From: Criblamydia sequanensis CRIB-18
GTDB taxonomy: Bacteria > Chlamydiota > Chlamydiia > Chlamydiales > Criblamydiaceae
NCBI RefSeq assembly: GCF_000750955.1
Contig: NZ_CCEJ010000009.1
Location: forward strand, 124,001-188,000
Direction: 5' to 3'
Length of the DNA: 64,000 nt
Each line of letters begins with the position of its first letter. Positions within the stretch are counted from its first letter, which is position 1. The position numbers and the translations under genes are program-made. Positions 36,887 to 45,945 of this stretch are shown piece by piece. The notes under the pieces were generated by a model, which was given only the letters and a program-made list of their open reading frames with translations, searched no databases and had not been told where the DNA came from.

Positions 36887-38416
36887 ATGTCGGAAAATTC
36901 AGTTCGGGTACGCATTGCCCCTTCACCCACAGGCGACCCTCATGTAGGCACAGCTTATATGGCCCTTTTTAATTTAATTTTTGCAAGACATCACAACGGA
37001 AAGTTTATCCTACGCATTGAAGACACAGATCAAACAAGAAGCCGCCCTGAGTATGAAAAGAATATTTATGACTCTCTAAAATGGTGCAAACTCTCTTGGG
37101 ATGAAGGACCTGATTGCGGAGGTCCTTATGGCCCCTATAGGCAGTCCGAAAGAACGGAAATTTATCAAAAATACGCCTATGAACTCTTAGAAACAGGCGG
37201 CGCTTACAAATGTTTTTGCACCCAAGAAGACTTGCAGGAAATGAGGGAAGTCTTAAAAGCTCAAGGAGGAAAACTAGGTTACGACAGACGCTGCCGTAAT
37301 TTAAGTCCTGATGAGATTAAAGCTAATGAGGACCTTGGAAAACCTTTCGTTATTCGCTTAAAAGTGCCTTTAACAGGCGATTGCGTCTATCAAGATGCCA
37401 TTAAAGGAAGAATTTCTAACCCTTGGGCAGATGTTGATGATCAGGTTCTCTTAAAATCCGATGGGTTTCCAACTTATCATCTTGCGAATGTCGTCGATGA
37501 CCATTTAATGAAAATCACACACGTTATCCGAGGCGATGAGTGGATGAGCTCAACTCCAAAACATATCCTTCTTTATGAGCATTTCGGATGGAAAGCCCCT
37601 GAATTTATGCATATGCCGCTCCTTCTTGGCATTGACGGGAAAAAATTATCAAAGAGAAAGAACCCGACCTCTATATTCTTTTATCGAGATTCAGGGTTTC
37701 TCCCCGAGGCTTTTATGAATTTTCTAACTCTAATGGGCTATAGCATGCCGGGAGATAGAGAAATTTATTCTTTGGATGAGATTATCAAAGAATTCGACAA
37801 AAACAGAATCGGTGTTTCAGGCGCGGTTTTTGATATAAGCAAGCTTGAGTGGTTAAACCAGCAATACCTAATCAAGAATATCCCTGAAGAAGACCTCTGG
37901 AAACGTATTCAGGAGTGGTCCTTTAATGAAACTTTTATGAAGAAGCTCATGCCGCTTATTCACACAAGGATCAAAACCTTTAGTGAATTTATGGAACTCT
38001 GCGACTTCTTTTTTGTCTCCCATCTAAAGCTTTCACCGGATCTTTTTACCATAAGAGAAGGAAATAGCGAATTATCAGCTGCTCTTTTGCAAGCCATGAT
38101 TTGGAAACTTGACGAACTAGAAAATTGGGGGAGCGCAGGCGTTAATCAAGCGTCTCATTTTCTAGCTGAAAAATTCCAGGTCCATCATAAAAAAAGCATG
38201 ATGAAACTTCTTTATGGCGCCGTTATGGGCAAGCCTCAAGGCCCCCCTCTTTTTGACTCGTCAGAAATTTTAGGAAAAGACAGGTTAAGGGCAAGACTTT
38301 TAAAAGCTATAGAATTTTTGGGCGGAATTTCCAACAAAAAAATGGCGCTTTTAAAAAAATGCTGGGATCAGAATAACCTTGAGCCCTTTTTAAGCGATGT
38401 AAAGTCAGCTAAGTAA
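36887..38416 (+). CDS. gltX: Glutamyl-tRNA synthetase
   Basis: Class I aminoacyl-tRNA synthetase of 509 residues. The HIGH-type signature is PSPTGDPHVGTAYMAL, the glutamate-binding segment is LRIEDTDQTRS, and the KMSKS-type loop is KKLSKRKN (about residue 248). The C-terminal helical anticodon-binding part is complete. Many bacteria without GlnRS use this enzyme to charge both tRNA-Glu and tRNA-Gln before amidation, as Chlamydia does. AAGGA precedes the ATG. The next gene starts 5 bases past the stop, which points to co-transcription. Confidence 0.96.
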   Translation: MSENSVRVRIAPSPTGDPHVGTAYMALFNLIFARHHNGKFILRIEDTDQTRSRPEYEKNIYDSLKWCKLSWDEGPDCGGPYGPYRQSERTEIYQKYAYELLETGGAYKCFCTQEDLQEMREVLKAQGGKLGYDRRCRNLSPDEIKANEDLGKPFVIRLKVPLTGDCVYQDAIKGRISNPWADVDDQVLLKSDGFPTYHLANVVDDHLMKITHVIRGDEWMSSTPKHILLYEHFGWKAPEFMHMPLLLGIDGKKLSKRKNPTSIFFYRDSGFLPEAFMNFLTLMGYSMPGDREIYSLDEIIKEFDKNRIGVSGAVFDISKLEWLNQQYLIKNIPEEDLWKRIQEWSFNETFMKKLMPLIHTRIKTFSEFMELCDFFFVSHLKLSPDLFTIREGNSELSAALLQAMIWKLDELENWGSAGVNQASHFLAEKFQVHHKKSMMKLLYGAVMGKPQGPPLFDSSEILGKDRLRARLLKAIEFLGGISNKKMALLKKCWDQNNLEPFLSDVKSAK

Positions 38417-38421
38417 TTCTT

Positions 38422-39474
38422 ATGAGCACACTAATAGCTATCAAATATGCGATTCTAGTTTTAGTTTTAGTCTTAACGTTGTTTTTCATACGAGGCTTCA
38501 CTAAAAACTTAAGAAGGCGGGCCGACTCAAGGCCCGGCATTTTTCTAAAGAGCTTTAGTCTTGCACTGGATAAGATGGCGCCGATTTCCATTTTGCTATT
38601 GTGCCTCTCTATTTTTTTAGATGATTTAAGAAGCACCTACCCTCAGTTTTTTTCATTCGCCCCTTTAAGTTTTACTTCAATTACAGCCCTTATACTTCTT
38701 GGTTTCTTTTTTCAAAAATTTAAAAAAAATGCCCTTTCCCTTTTTTTTACAAAAAGCCGCAAAGGTCAAACATCCTACCCGATTACACGAGTTGACACCC
38801 TTAGCAAGCTTATCTCGATCGGATTTTATTTTGTTCTCGCATTATTTCTCTTAGATGCTTTTGGATATAGCGCCAACACCCTTTTAACCATCGGGGGAGT
38901 TGGTGCCGCCTTTATCGGATTTGCCATAAAAGACTTTGCCGCAAACTTTTTTGGAGGCATCGTCATTTATCTGACACAACCTTTTGGAGTGGGTGATCAA
39001 ATTATTATAAAGCAAAAAGAGGTAAAAGGCGAAGTCCAAGAAATCGGCTGGTATTTAACCCTTGTGATAGATGAAGAAAAGCAGCCCTTGCATATCCCGA
39101 ATTCCCTTTTCTCAAATAGCATTGTCGTAACGCCTTCAAGAAGAAGCCATCGTTTAATTAAAGAAGTCCTCTATATTCCTCATTCCTATTTCGGCATCAC
39201 TTACTCTTTGATTGAAGAAATCAATTCTCTGCTTAAGACCTTTGATAAGATTGACCCAAATCTTCGGCATGAAGCTTTCTTTTCAGGGTGCGAGCCGACT
39301 TCTTGCAAAATTGAAATCATGGCCTATACAGAAGTAGCCTCTCTTCAAGAATACCATTCCATTAAGCAACACCTTCTAAAAGCCACTTTTGACATCATAG
39401 AGAAACAAGGCGCGAAGTTAAGCGAACCAACCTTAAAAGTTTCCTTCGATTCTCCAATTAATTTTAATAAATAA
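38422..39474 (+). CDS. MscS-family mechanosensitive channel protein
   Basis: The 350-residue protein has N-terminal membrane helices (about residues 3-22, 45-65, 80-100 and 130-150). The pore-lining MscS segment follows: LLTIGGVGAAFIGFAIKDFAANFFGGIVIYL region, around residues 155-185. Then come the beta domain (GVGDQIIIKQKEVKGEVQEIGW) and a soluble C-terminal alpha/beta part. Such channels open under membrane tension to release solutes after osmotic shock, which is plausible when an infectious particle moves between host and environment. It starts 5 bases after gltX. Confidence 0.88.
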   Translation: MSTLIAIKYAILVLVLVLTLFFIRGFTKNLRRRADSRPGIFLKSFSLALDKMAPISILLLCLSIFLDDLRSTYPQFFSFAPLSFTSITALILLGFFFQKFKKNALSLFFTKSRKGQTSYPITRVDTLSKLISIGFYFVLALFLLDAFGYSANTLLTIGGVGAAFIGFAIKDFAANFFGGIVIYLTQPFGVGDQIIIKQKEVKGEVQEIGWYLTLVIDEEKQPLHIPNSLFSNSIVVTPSRRSHRLIKEVLYIPHSYFGITYSLIEEINSLLKTFDKIDPNLRHEAFFSGCEPTSCKIEIMAYTEVASLQEYHSIKQHLLKATFDIIEKQGAKLSEPTLKVSFDSPINFNK

Positions 39475-39508
39475 CTTTCAAACCTTTAGCCAAAGGCTCT
39501 TCTTAATA

Positions 39509-40132
39509 ATGTTTAATGAACTAATTTCGAATTTGTCCTTTTGGCTGCCTTACATTCCCTACATCTTTTTTGCTCTTTTACTCTTAGCGGGTATTAATAT
39601 TCCGATAAGCGAGGACATCATTTTGCTTACAGGCGGAATGATTGCTAATCGTTATATGCCTGAGCAAACTTACTGGCTCTATGGCTGGCTTTTCGCCGGA
39701 TGCTTAATATCCGGATGGGAGGCTTACGGAATAGGGAGGTATTTCGGCCCTAAATTATTTGATTATAGATTTTCAAAGCATATTGTGACACCGCTTAGAG
39801 TCGAATCTTTGGGGCGGCTTTTTCATCGCTTCGGTATTTTTACATTTTTAATTGGAAGATTTATCCCGGGCGGGGTAAGAAATGCTTTGTTTATGTCCTC
39901 AGGACTTTGCAGAATGCCTTTCTCATTATTTCTTATAAGGGATGGGGTAGCTTGTCTTCTTTCAACTTCTGTTACATTTTCGCTTGGATACATTTTCGCG
40001 GGAAATTATGAAGCTATTATTTCATTTTTTAAAACGTATAATAACATTGTAATCTTAACAATTTTATTTTTGATAATAGCGTTTGTACTATATCGATTTA
40101 TAAAGAAAAAAAATCATCAGATCTCTAAATAG
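39509..40132 (+). CDS. DedA-family membrane protein
   Basis: A polytopic protein of 207 residues. The DedA/VTT pattern reads: NIPISEDIILLTGGMIA near residue 30, a W-x-Y-G-x-GR-x-FG-like GWEAYGIGRYFGPKL near 70, and the F-x-R-F-x-PG-x-R motif FLIGRFIPGGVRN near 118. DedA proteins belong to a family linked to phospholipid scrambling or undecaprenyl-phosphate recycling and envelope homeostasis. It has a Lys-rich C-terminal tail. It lies 34 bases after the MscS-like gene and 91 before the CDP-alcohol transferase, so it is probably in the same transcript. Confidence 0.88.
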   Translation: MFNELISNLSFWLPYIPYIFFALLLLAGINIPISEDIILLTGGMIANRYMPEQTYWLYGWLFAGCLISGWEAYGIGRYFGPKLFDYRFSKHIVTPLRVESLGRLFHRFGIFTFLIGRFIPGGVRNALFMSSGLCRMPFSLFLIRDGVACLLSTSVTFSLGYIFAGNYEAIISFFKTYNNIVILTILFLIIAFVLYRFIKKKNHQISK

Positions 40133-40223
40133 TAATTTAAGGAAAGTGCATTTAGAGTTAATATTATTTGCAAAAGCTTAAGAGAATTTCTCCAAAACAA
40201 CAAAAGCCTGATTTAATTTATCG

Positions 40224-40742
40224 ATGCTGACCATTCCAAATTTAATATCGCTTTTACGGCTTCCCCTCGCAATCCTATTTGTATTCAGCGGAAGTTTTTT
40301 TAGAGCTGTAGTCCTTATCCTAGCTGCTTTCTCTGATTTTCTAGACGGTTTTATCGCGAGGCGCTATTCCACTACGAGCCGCTATGGGACTTTAATTGAC
40401 CCGGTCATGGATAAATTATTTGTGATCATTGTTTTAGCAACACTCATACAAGAATCCTCTCTTGAACCTTGGGAAATAGCAAGCTTGCTTTGTAGAGATA
40501 TTTCGGTATTTATTTTTGGGATTTACCTTATTTTGACAGGAAAGCTTGAAAGTTATCGATTAAGATCAATTTGGTCGGGAAAAGTGACAACCGCCCTTCA
40601 ATTTGTTGTCTTATTCTTGATGACTCTTGGAATTACCCCCTCTCCTTTTGTCTTTAGCATCTTTATTTTGCTTGGGCTAGCCGCTCTTTTTGAGCTCTAC
40701 CTGACAAGCCGCTTTGAGATGCGTCAAGATGAAATCTCATAA
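40224..40742 (+). CDS. CDP-alcohol phosphatidyltransferase (PgsA-like)
   Basis: The 172-residue membrane protein carries the full CDP-alcohol motif D-x2-DG-x2-AR-x8-G-x3-D-x3-D in SDFLDGFIARRYSTTSRYG followed by TLIDPVMDK (about residues 37-65). About four to five membrane helices surround it. The closest role is phosphatidylglycerophosphate synthase (CDP-diacylglycerol plus glycerol 3-phosphate), the first step to phosphatidylglycerol. Related family members make cardiolipin or phosphatidylserine, so I leave the symbol open. It is the last plus-strand gene before a long hairpin terminator. Confidence 0.88.
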   Translation: MLTIPNLISLLRLPLAILFVFSGSFFRAVVLILAAFSDFLDGFIARRYSTTSRYGTLIDPVMDKLFVIIVLATLIQESSLEPWEIASLLCRDISVFIFGIYLILTGKLESYRLRSIWSGKVTTALQFVVLFLMTLGITPSPFVFSIFILLGLAALFELYLTSRFEMRQDEIS

Positions 40743-40796
40743 ATAGAAAAGACGCTTTATATAATCGCTTAACCTGGAAACATCGACCCCTCACCT

Positions 40797-40904
40797 TTAG
40801 GCAAAAGATTCAAATATTTTAGAAACAACATCTTCTTGCGTCAAATTTTGATTAGAAAGAAAGACTAAGGAGGCATTGAATCCCTGATTACCTCCCCTAA
40901 TCCG
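40797..40904 (-). pseudogene. Possible protein C-terminus remnant in an intergenic gap
   Basis: In the 401-base gap after pgsA a minus-strand frame is open for 35 codons, bounded by stop codons. It reads like a real C-terminal end (GFNASLVFLSNQNLTQEDVV, then a short helix and TAA). No start codon or ribosome site is present, and the frame continues upstream beyond an in-frame TAA. I cannot name a family. It may be decayed coding DNA or chance. Confidence 0.25.
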
Positions 40905-40975
40905 TTAAGCAAGCGCTACAGTTAAGCTTATAGAAACAATTTTACTATGATTGTAAGCAAGATGCCACGCAGTAT

Positions 40976-41037
40976 AAAAGCCAAGATAAATAAAACCGTT
41001 TTCTATCTAAAAACCGTTCTATTTATCTTGGCTTTTT
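40976..41037. terminator. Long-stem convergent terminator
   Basis: The 17-base arms AAAAGCCAAGATAAATA (40976-40992) and TATTTATCTTGGCTTTT (41020-41036) pair perfectly. The 27-base loop contains AAACCGTT twice. A T-run follows on the plus strand. It sits between the pgsA-like gene (+) and an NTT gene (-) and probably serves both. Confidence 0.82.
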
Positions 41038-41143
41038 TGAAAGAGTGATACTCCCCAATAAGTTAGTCGCTTGATGCTTCATTTTACACATTTGATTTGC
41101 TAAATGTGTCCTTTCTCCATCAAAGCGTCAGTTCGATCTCTAT

Positions 41144-42712
41144 TTAAGCATTTGCAACAGCGGGAGGCTTTTCTTCTTTAGCCCCTTCACTGATAAGATC
41201 AGTTTTCTCACCGCTTACTTTCTCAGCAAACATACGGCCAAGAGCCTTCACAGCAACAATCCAACCGGTAATAGAGCCCATAATGATGACGGCTACATAA
41301 GGAGCGCTAGAAGAAAGGCTTCCAAAGACGAGGAGAAGACCTTGATGGAGCAATGAACCCCCTGATTTTCCAAGCCTTGAACCAATGCCATCGATCGCAG
41401 CCTTCCCTTTCAACTTGCTCTCATGGCTTAGCGGAATAAAGGTAATTTCTTTAGTCGCATCAAAAACTGAGTACTTCATGGCTTTACTCAAGCAGTTTTG
41501 CGCAGCTCCAAAATAGACGGCAATTGCAAGAGGGGTAAGGCCTGTCATTAACACCGCGTAGTCTGCTAAATGTTCTTGGAAGATCATAAAGGTGAAAAAC
41601 CCGCCGCAAGTGATCAGCATCATAACGGGAGTGATAAGGGCTGTTTTTGTCCAACCAAACCTGGCTATGATCTGCGCCATAAAAATAGAGACCATTGTGG
41701 AGACAATACCCATAATTGAAGTTAAGTTATTAAGAAACTGGTTTACTTCTGTCGGGGATTTAAATTGAGCTCTCAGCCTGTCTTTCCAGACCACTTCAGC
41801 CAAGTTTATTGTCAGGTTATAAGCTACGACTAAGACAGCGATGCAAATAAGATACTTAGAGTTGGAAAGGTAAGAGAAGCTGTCCTTAATAGAGGATTTT
41901 CTTTTTGACTTTTTTAACTCTAATTTGGATTTATGAAATTCATCAAAGGAAGGGTCATTTAAGACATTTTTATTCATCCAGCGAAACATGGCCATAATAG
42001 CGATGCTTGTAACCGTGATAACAAGAACTAGAACCATCATGGTCTGTTCCCAGCTGCTTGATCCAAATGGAATTGAAGGGTTGAATTCATCCCCAAGAGA
42101 TACAAAGTTTGCAGCTTGCCCCGCAGCTATGGCCGCAAGGTTTGAGAAAATGCTAAAAACACTATAAAAACGCCTCGCCACCTGAATTTTAGTCACTTCA
42201 TTGGCAAATCCCCAGAAGAGAACAGACATCACAATTGTTGTCCAAAGCTCGCAAAGGACATAAAATAAAGTAAAAGTCCAGTGGCATAGCATGGAAACAA
42301 GCCCTTTGAAGCCTGCAGGAAGAATTCCTTGAAGCGTATCTGCAAGACCGTGAGGGTGAAGAGTCTCCCTTAGCGGGTAGAGAACAAAAGCGAAAAGAAG
42401 GTATCCGCAAGAAAAAACTGAAATAATGATATAAAAGACTTTTTCTTGACTAAAGCGATTGCTAAGTTTAGTGAAGACGAGAGTAGAAATGATAGCGGCC
42501 GGCAGCATGACCCAAAGTTTAATAAAGGGGATAACCTCGGCTCCTGAAGCTGTAATGACAATCGAATCTTTTAAGCTTCTAAGAATGCTGTAGTTAAAAC
42601 ATACAAAAAAAAGAATGAACACCATAGGTAGAAGCATGCGAAGTTCATGGCGATAAATAGGCCAGATAAAAGAACGCAACTTGCTAAATTCCCTATCAAC
42701 TGATTGGTTCAT
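41144..42712 (-). CDS. NTT-family nucleotide transporter (tandem copy 1)
   Basis: The 522-residue protein has about 11-12 membrane helices and is a paralogue of the NTT at 24828. It shares the start RSFIWPIYRHELRMLLPM, NYSILRSLKDSIVITASGAE, and the KYSVFDATKEITFIPLSHESK then KGKAAIDGIGSRLGKSGGS block. The short N-terminus before RSF (12 residues) matches the other copies. AAAGG lies 6 bases before the ATG. The C-terminal tail is charged (KEEKPPAVANA). In related chlamydiae NTT paralogues divide the import of ATP, other NTPs and NAD between them; which one this is cannot be told. It lies 193 bases downstream of a second NTT. Confidence 0.92.
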   Translation of the reverse strand: MNQSVDREFSKLRSFIWPIYRHELRMLLPMVFILFFVCFNYSILRSLKDSIVITASGAEVIPFIKLWVMLPAAIISTLVFTKLSNRFSQEKVFYIIISVFSCGYLLFAFVLYPLRETLHPHGLADTLQGILPAGFKGLVSMLCHWTFTLFYVLCELWTTIVMSVLFWGFANEVTKIQVARRFYSVFSIFSNLAAIAAGQAANFVSLGDEFNPSIPFGSSSWEQTMMVLVLVITVTSIAIMAMFRWMNKNVLNDPSFDEFHKSKLELKKSKRKSSIKDSFSYLSNSKYLICIAVLVVAYNLTINLAEVVWKDRLRAQFKSPTEVNQFLNNLTSIMGIVSTMVSIFMAQIIARFGWTKTALITPVMMLITCGGFFTFMIFQEHLADYAVLMTGLTPLAIAVYFGAAQNCLSKAMKYSVFDATKEITFIPLSHESKLKGKAAIDGIGSRLGKSGGSLLHQGLLLVFGSLSSSAPYVAVIIMGSITGWIVAVKALGRMFAEKVSGEKTDLISEGAKEEKPPAVANA

Positions 42713-42905
42713 GAGAAACCTTTTTTACAATAAATAAATTATAAACTTTTCAAAAAATTTTTTCAACAAAATCTTTATAAATTTTTGTTAAAAAAGTAAG
42801 GTTAATAAGCTAAAAACATTAAATATAGTTTACTAAAAATAAAAAAGATAGCCCTCTTTCGAAGGCTACCCGTAAAAATCAAATAAACTAGCTATACGCT
42901 CTCTT

Positions 42906-44456
42906 TTAAGCGGTCTGCTCTTTGGGTTGTTTCAAAGCTCCCCTTTCTCCGGATCCGGTCAATAGAGCAAATTCTTTACCTAAAAGGTAGGTTGCCCCTC
43001 CCCAGATAGCGATTACTATAAAAAGGAACACGCTAACAATCGGCGCACTTGCAGTAATGGTTGAAAAAAGAATCAAGAGAGTTTGATAAATCACAGAACC
43101 CCCTGATTTTCCAAGTCTTGAACAAAGCCCATCCACAACCGCTTTGCCCTTAATTTTACTTTCCGCACTTAAAGGAACAAAGGCCATTTCTCGAGTGGCG
43201 TCAAAAACAGTGTATTTTGCCCCCCGGCTTAAAATATTTTGCATGGAACCAAAGAAAACTACAAGCGCCAAAGGAGAGAATCCCATTCCAATTAAAGTGG
43301 CAGGGCTGAATTCTTTGAGAAAAAAACTTCCGAAAAATCCAATGCTTGAAATAAAGAGGATAACCGGAGTTAGAAGCGCTGTAAAGGACCACCCTAGCTT
43401 TCTAATTGAATTGCCTGAGATAAAAAGGGCTGTAAATGTAGCAATCGCACCGATAATTGTAGACACATGGTTCATGTAAAGATTGTAGTCTTTAGGATCT
43501 GGAAAAAGCGCATGAACTTCATGTTTCCATAAAACTTCCACAAAATTGATGACGATATTGTAGGCGATGACAATCAAAGCAATATAGACTAAATAACTTG
43601 AGTTCCAGAGGTATCGAATGCTTGCTCTCATAGAGATTTTTCCGCGCACCTTGACATCTTGCCCGAGCATTCCGGGTTCTGCAAAGAGCGGGTCTGTGAG
43701 GACTTGTTTGTTAAACCAGCGAAAGAGCAGCATCGCGAGAATCCCTGAAAGAATTACTAAGCCTACAAGGATCATCATTGACTGTTCCCAGGCATCCTTG
43801 CCGAAAGGCAAATTAGGGTTGTATTCTTGGCTGCATATAATAACGGAAGCGTAGCCTGCCACAACACCCGAGAAATTTGCCCCGACTCCAAAAAGACCGT
43901 AGAATCTTGCCGCCTCCCCAAGTCTTGTGACTTGATTGGCAAATCCCCAAAAGAGCATCGATAAAATAATATTGCTCCAAAGTTCGCTCATCACATAAAA
44001 AGTCGTGCAAGTCCAATTGCGGTACATCGCGATGAAACCTTTTAAACCAAGCGGTAAAATTGCTTGGAGTTGATCGGCCGTCTGATTGGGATGGAGGGAA
44101 TCTTTAGCGGGATAGATGATAAAGGTAAAAATGAAATAGTAAGCCAGGAAGAGACTCATCATAATATAAAACACGTATTCGAGTTTCATTTTATTTGAGA
44201 GTCTTGTAAATAAGAATGTGATTAAAATAGAAGCCGGGAACATAACCCAGACTTTGATAAAAGGGATGACTTCAGCCCCTGAAGACTTGGCCGTAACTAC
44301 AACGGCGTCTTTCATTGTCCTTAAAACATTGTAATCGAAAGTAATTAGAAAGAAGATGGCGAGTAGTGGAATGAGTTTACGCAACTCATAATTATGGATT
44401 GGCCATAAAAAACTGCGCCATTTACCGAATTCTTGGGCAGTTTCGGTAGCTTTCAT
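42906..44456 (-). CDS. NTT-family nucleotide transporter (tandem copy 2)
   Basis: Third NTT paralogue of the window (516 residues from ATG 44456, preceded by AAGGAG at 8 bases). An in-frame TTG at 44534 would add 26 residues and also has a fair ribosome site, but the ATG gives an N-terminus (MKATETAQEFGKWRSFLWP) of the same length as the paralogues. Family blocks: NYNVLRTMKDAVVVTAKSSG, KYTVFDATREMAFVPLSAESK then KGKAVVDGLCSRLGKSGGS. It has the extra Lys-Ser before GAE compared with the other two. Transcribed toward tandem copy 1 and located about 190 bases past pgk. Confidence 0.92.
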   Translation of the reverse strand: MKATETAQEFGKWRSFLWPIHNYELRKLIPLLAIFFLITFDYNVLRTMKDAVVVTAKSSGAEVIPFIKVWVMFPASILITFLFTRLSNKMKLEYVFYIMMSLFLAYYFIFTFIIYPAKDSLHPNQTADQLQAILPLGLKGFIAMYRNWTCTTFYVMSELWSNIILSMLFWGFANQVTRLGEAARFYGLFGVGANFSGVVAGYASVIICSQEYNPNLPFGKDAWEQSMMILVGLVILSGILAMLLFRWFNKQVLTDPLFAEPGMLGQDVKVRGKISMRASIRYLWNSSYLVYIALIVIAYNIVINFVEVLWKHEVHALFPDPKDYNLYMNHVSTIIGAIATFTALFISGNSIRKLGWSFTALLTPVILFISSIGFFGSFFLKEFSPATLIGMGFSPLALVVFFGSMQNILSRGAKYTVFDATREMAFVPLSAESKIKGKAVVDGLCSRLGKSGGSVIYQTLLILFSTITASAPIVSVFLFIVIAIWGGATYLLGKEFALLTGSGERGALKQPKEQTA

Positions 44457-44645
44457 TGGCGGCACTCCTTGCGCTTGTGTACGCGCGTCTTCATTTTTAA
44501 AGACATTGACCAAATCCTTGAAGATCTTCTTCAAGACAATCCTTTTTAAAAGGAATTATTTACTTTTGTGAGAAAGATTTTATCTTTTTTCATTTTTAAT
44601 CACAATAGCTTTCTTTACTGCCTCTTTAAAAAGAAAAAGTTTTTT

Positions 44646-45839
44646 TTATTTTTTTAAAGCCTCCAATCCGGGTAAGGTTCCTTTCTCTATAAATTCAAGC
44701 GATGCGCCGCCGCCTGTAGACATATGAGTGATTTTAGACCCCAATTTAAAGGAGTTGATAGCGGCAATCGTATCTCCACCACCTACAATAGACAGTTTTG
44801 CAGATTCAATAACCGCCTTTGCGATTTCAAAAGTGCCAAGTGAAAAGGACGCAATTTCAAAAATACCAAAAGGTCCGTTCCAAAAAATAGTTTTTGCGCG
44901 TGAAATTAATGAAGTAAAATGTTGAATGGTTTTAGGCCCGATATCAACCCCCATCATTCCATCCGGTATCCCAACGGAATTAGGAGCGACTTTTTTTTGA
45001 GCATCGTTTGATAGATGATCGACAATAATGCTATCTTCGGGAAGATAAATAGGTACGTTTTTTGCTTTCGCTTCTTCTAAAGTTCTCCTCGCTTCCTCAA
45101 GAAGATCCTCTTCACAAATCGAAGATCCGATTTTAACTCCATAGGCTTTTAAAAAAGTATAAGCCATACCCCCGCCGATGATGATGCCATCCACATGGGA
45201 GAGAAGAGATTTTATAACGCCAAGCTTGCTTGAAACTTTTGCACCCCCGATTAGAGCAAGATAAGGTCTCTCCGGATTTTTTAAAGCCTTTTCAAGAAAG
45301 GAGACTTCTTTTTCCAGAAGAAAACCGGCTGCCTTTTTTTTATAAAGCCCGGCTAAAGGAACAATGGAAGCATGAGGTCTATGGGAAGACCCAAAAGCAT
45401 CATTCACGTAAATATCGCCAAGCTCGGCCAATTTCTTTGCAAACCCGGGATCTTTTTCCGGCTTTTCCTCACCTTCATGAAAACGTAGATTCTCAAGCAA
45501 AAGGACTTCTTTGGGCTTTAAATTTTTAGCTGCATTAAGGGCTTCATCGCTTACGCAATCATCAATAAAGCGAACCTTTCTTTTTATCAGCTTTTCCAAA
45601 TCTTTGGCGCAAGGCTTTAAGGATAATTTAGAGTCCTTTCCTTTCGGGCGCCCCATATGGCTTAATAAAATAAGGGAGCCTCCTTCATTAAGGACATGCT
45701 CAATTGAAGGCAAAGTCTCCTGAATCCTTGTATCGTCAAGAATATTTCCGGAATCATCAAGCGGAACATTAAAATCCACTCTCATGACCACTTTTTTTCC
45801 TCTAACATTCACATCTTCAAGGTTTAAAATTCCATCCAT
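44646..45839 (-). CDS. pgk: Phosphoglycerate kinase
   Basis: Glycolytic enzyme that makes ATP from 1,3-bisphosphoglycerate in the cytoplasm. At 397 residues it has normal length. Hallmarks: RVDFNVPLDDSGNILDDTRI at the N-terminus, HMGRPKGKD, LLLENLRFHEGEEK, the GGAKVSSKLGVI hinge, and the nucleotide-binding GGGDTIAAI and STGGGASLEFIEKGTLPGLEAL end. A strong, single-copy housekeeping gene; the two NTT genes lie downstream on the same strand. Confidence 0.97.
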   Translation of the reverse strand: MDGILNLEDVNVRGKKVVMRVDFNVPLDDSGNILDDTRIQETLPSIEHVLNEGGSLILLSHMGRPKGKDSKLSLKPCAKDLEKLIKRKVRFIDDCVSDEALNAAKNLKPKEVLLLENLRFHEGEEKPEKDPGFAKKLAELGDIYVNDAFGSSHRPHASIVPLAGLYKKKAAGFLLEKEVSFLEKALKNPERPYLALIGGAKVSSKLGVIKSLLSHVDGIIIGGGMAYTFLKAYGVKIGSSICEEDLLEEARRTLEEAKAKNVPIYLPEDSIIVDHLSNDAQKKVAPNSVGIPDGMMGVDIGPKTIQHFTSLISRAKTIFWNGPFGIFEIASFSLGTFEIAKAVIESAKLSIVGGGDTIAAINSFKLGSKITHMSTGGGASLEFIEKGTLPGLEALKK

Positions 45840-45945
45840 TTACGTTTATTCCCCTTAAAAAATTTGTTAGAGATTGTCGAATTAATAAACGATTGGCAAA
45901 GTAGCTGTCAAGTGAGTAACCTTAAGCGAGGCTTTCAAAATTCAA

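Noticed and set aside
40896-41040. Longer upstream extension of the minus-strand remnant through the terminator stem
   Set aside because: The frame continues past one stop but runs into the hairpin DNA, so apparent coding there is most likely chance.
43144-43479. 111-codon plus-strand ORF inside an NTT gene
   Set aside because: Antisense shadow of a well-supported transporter; the hydrophobic content mirrors the membrane helices on the other strand.
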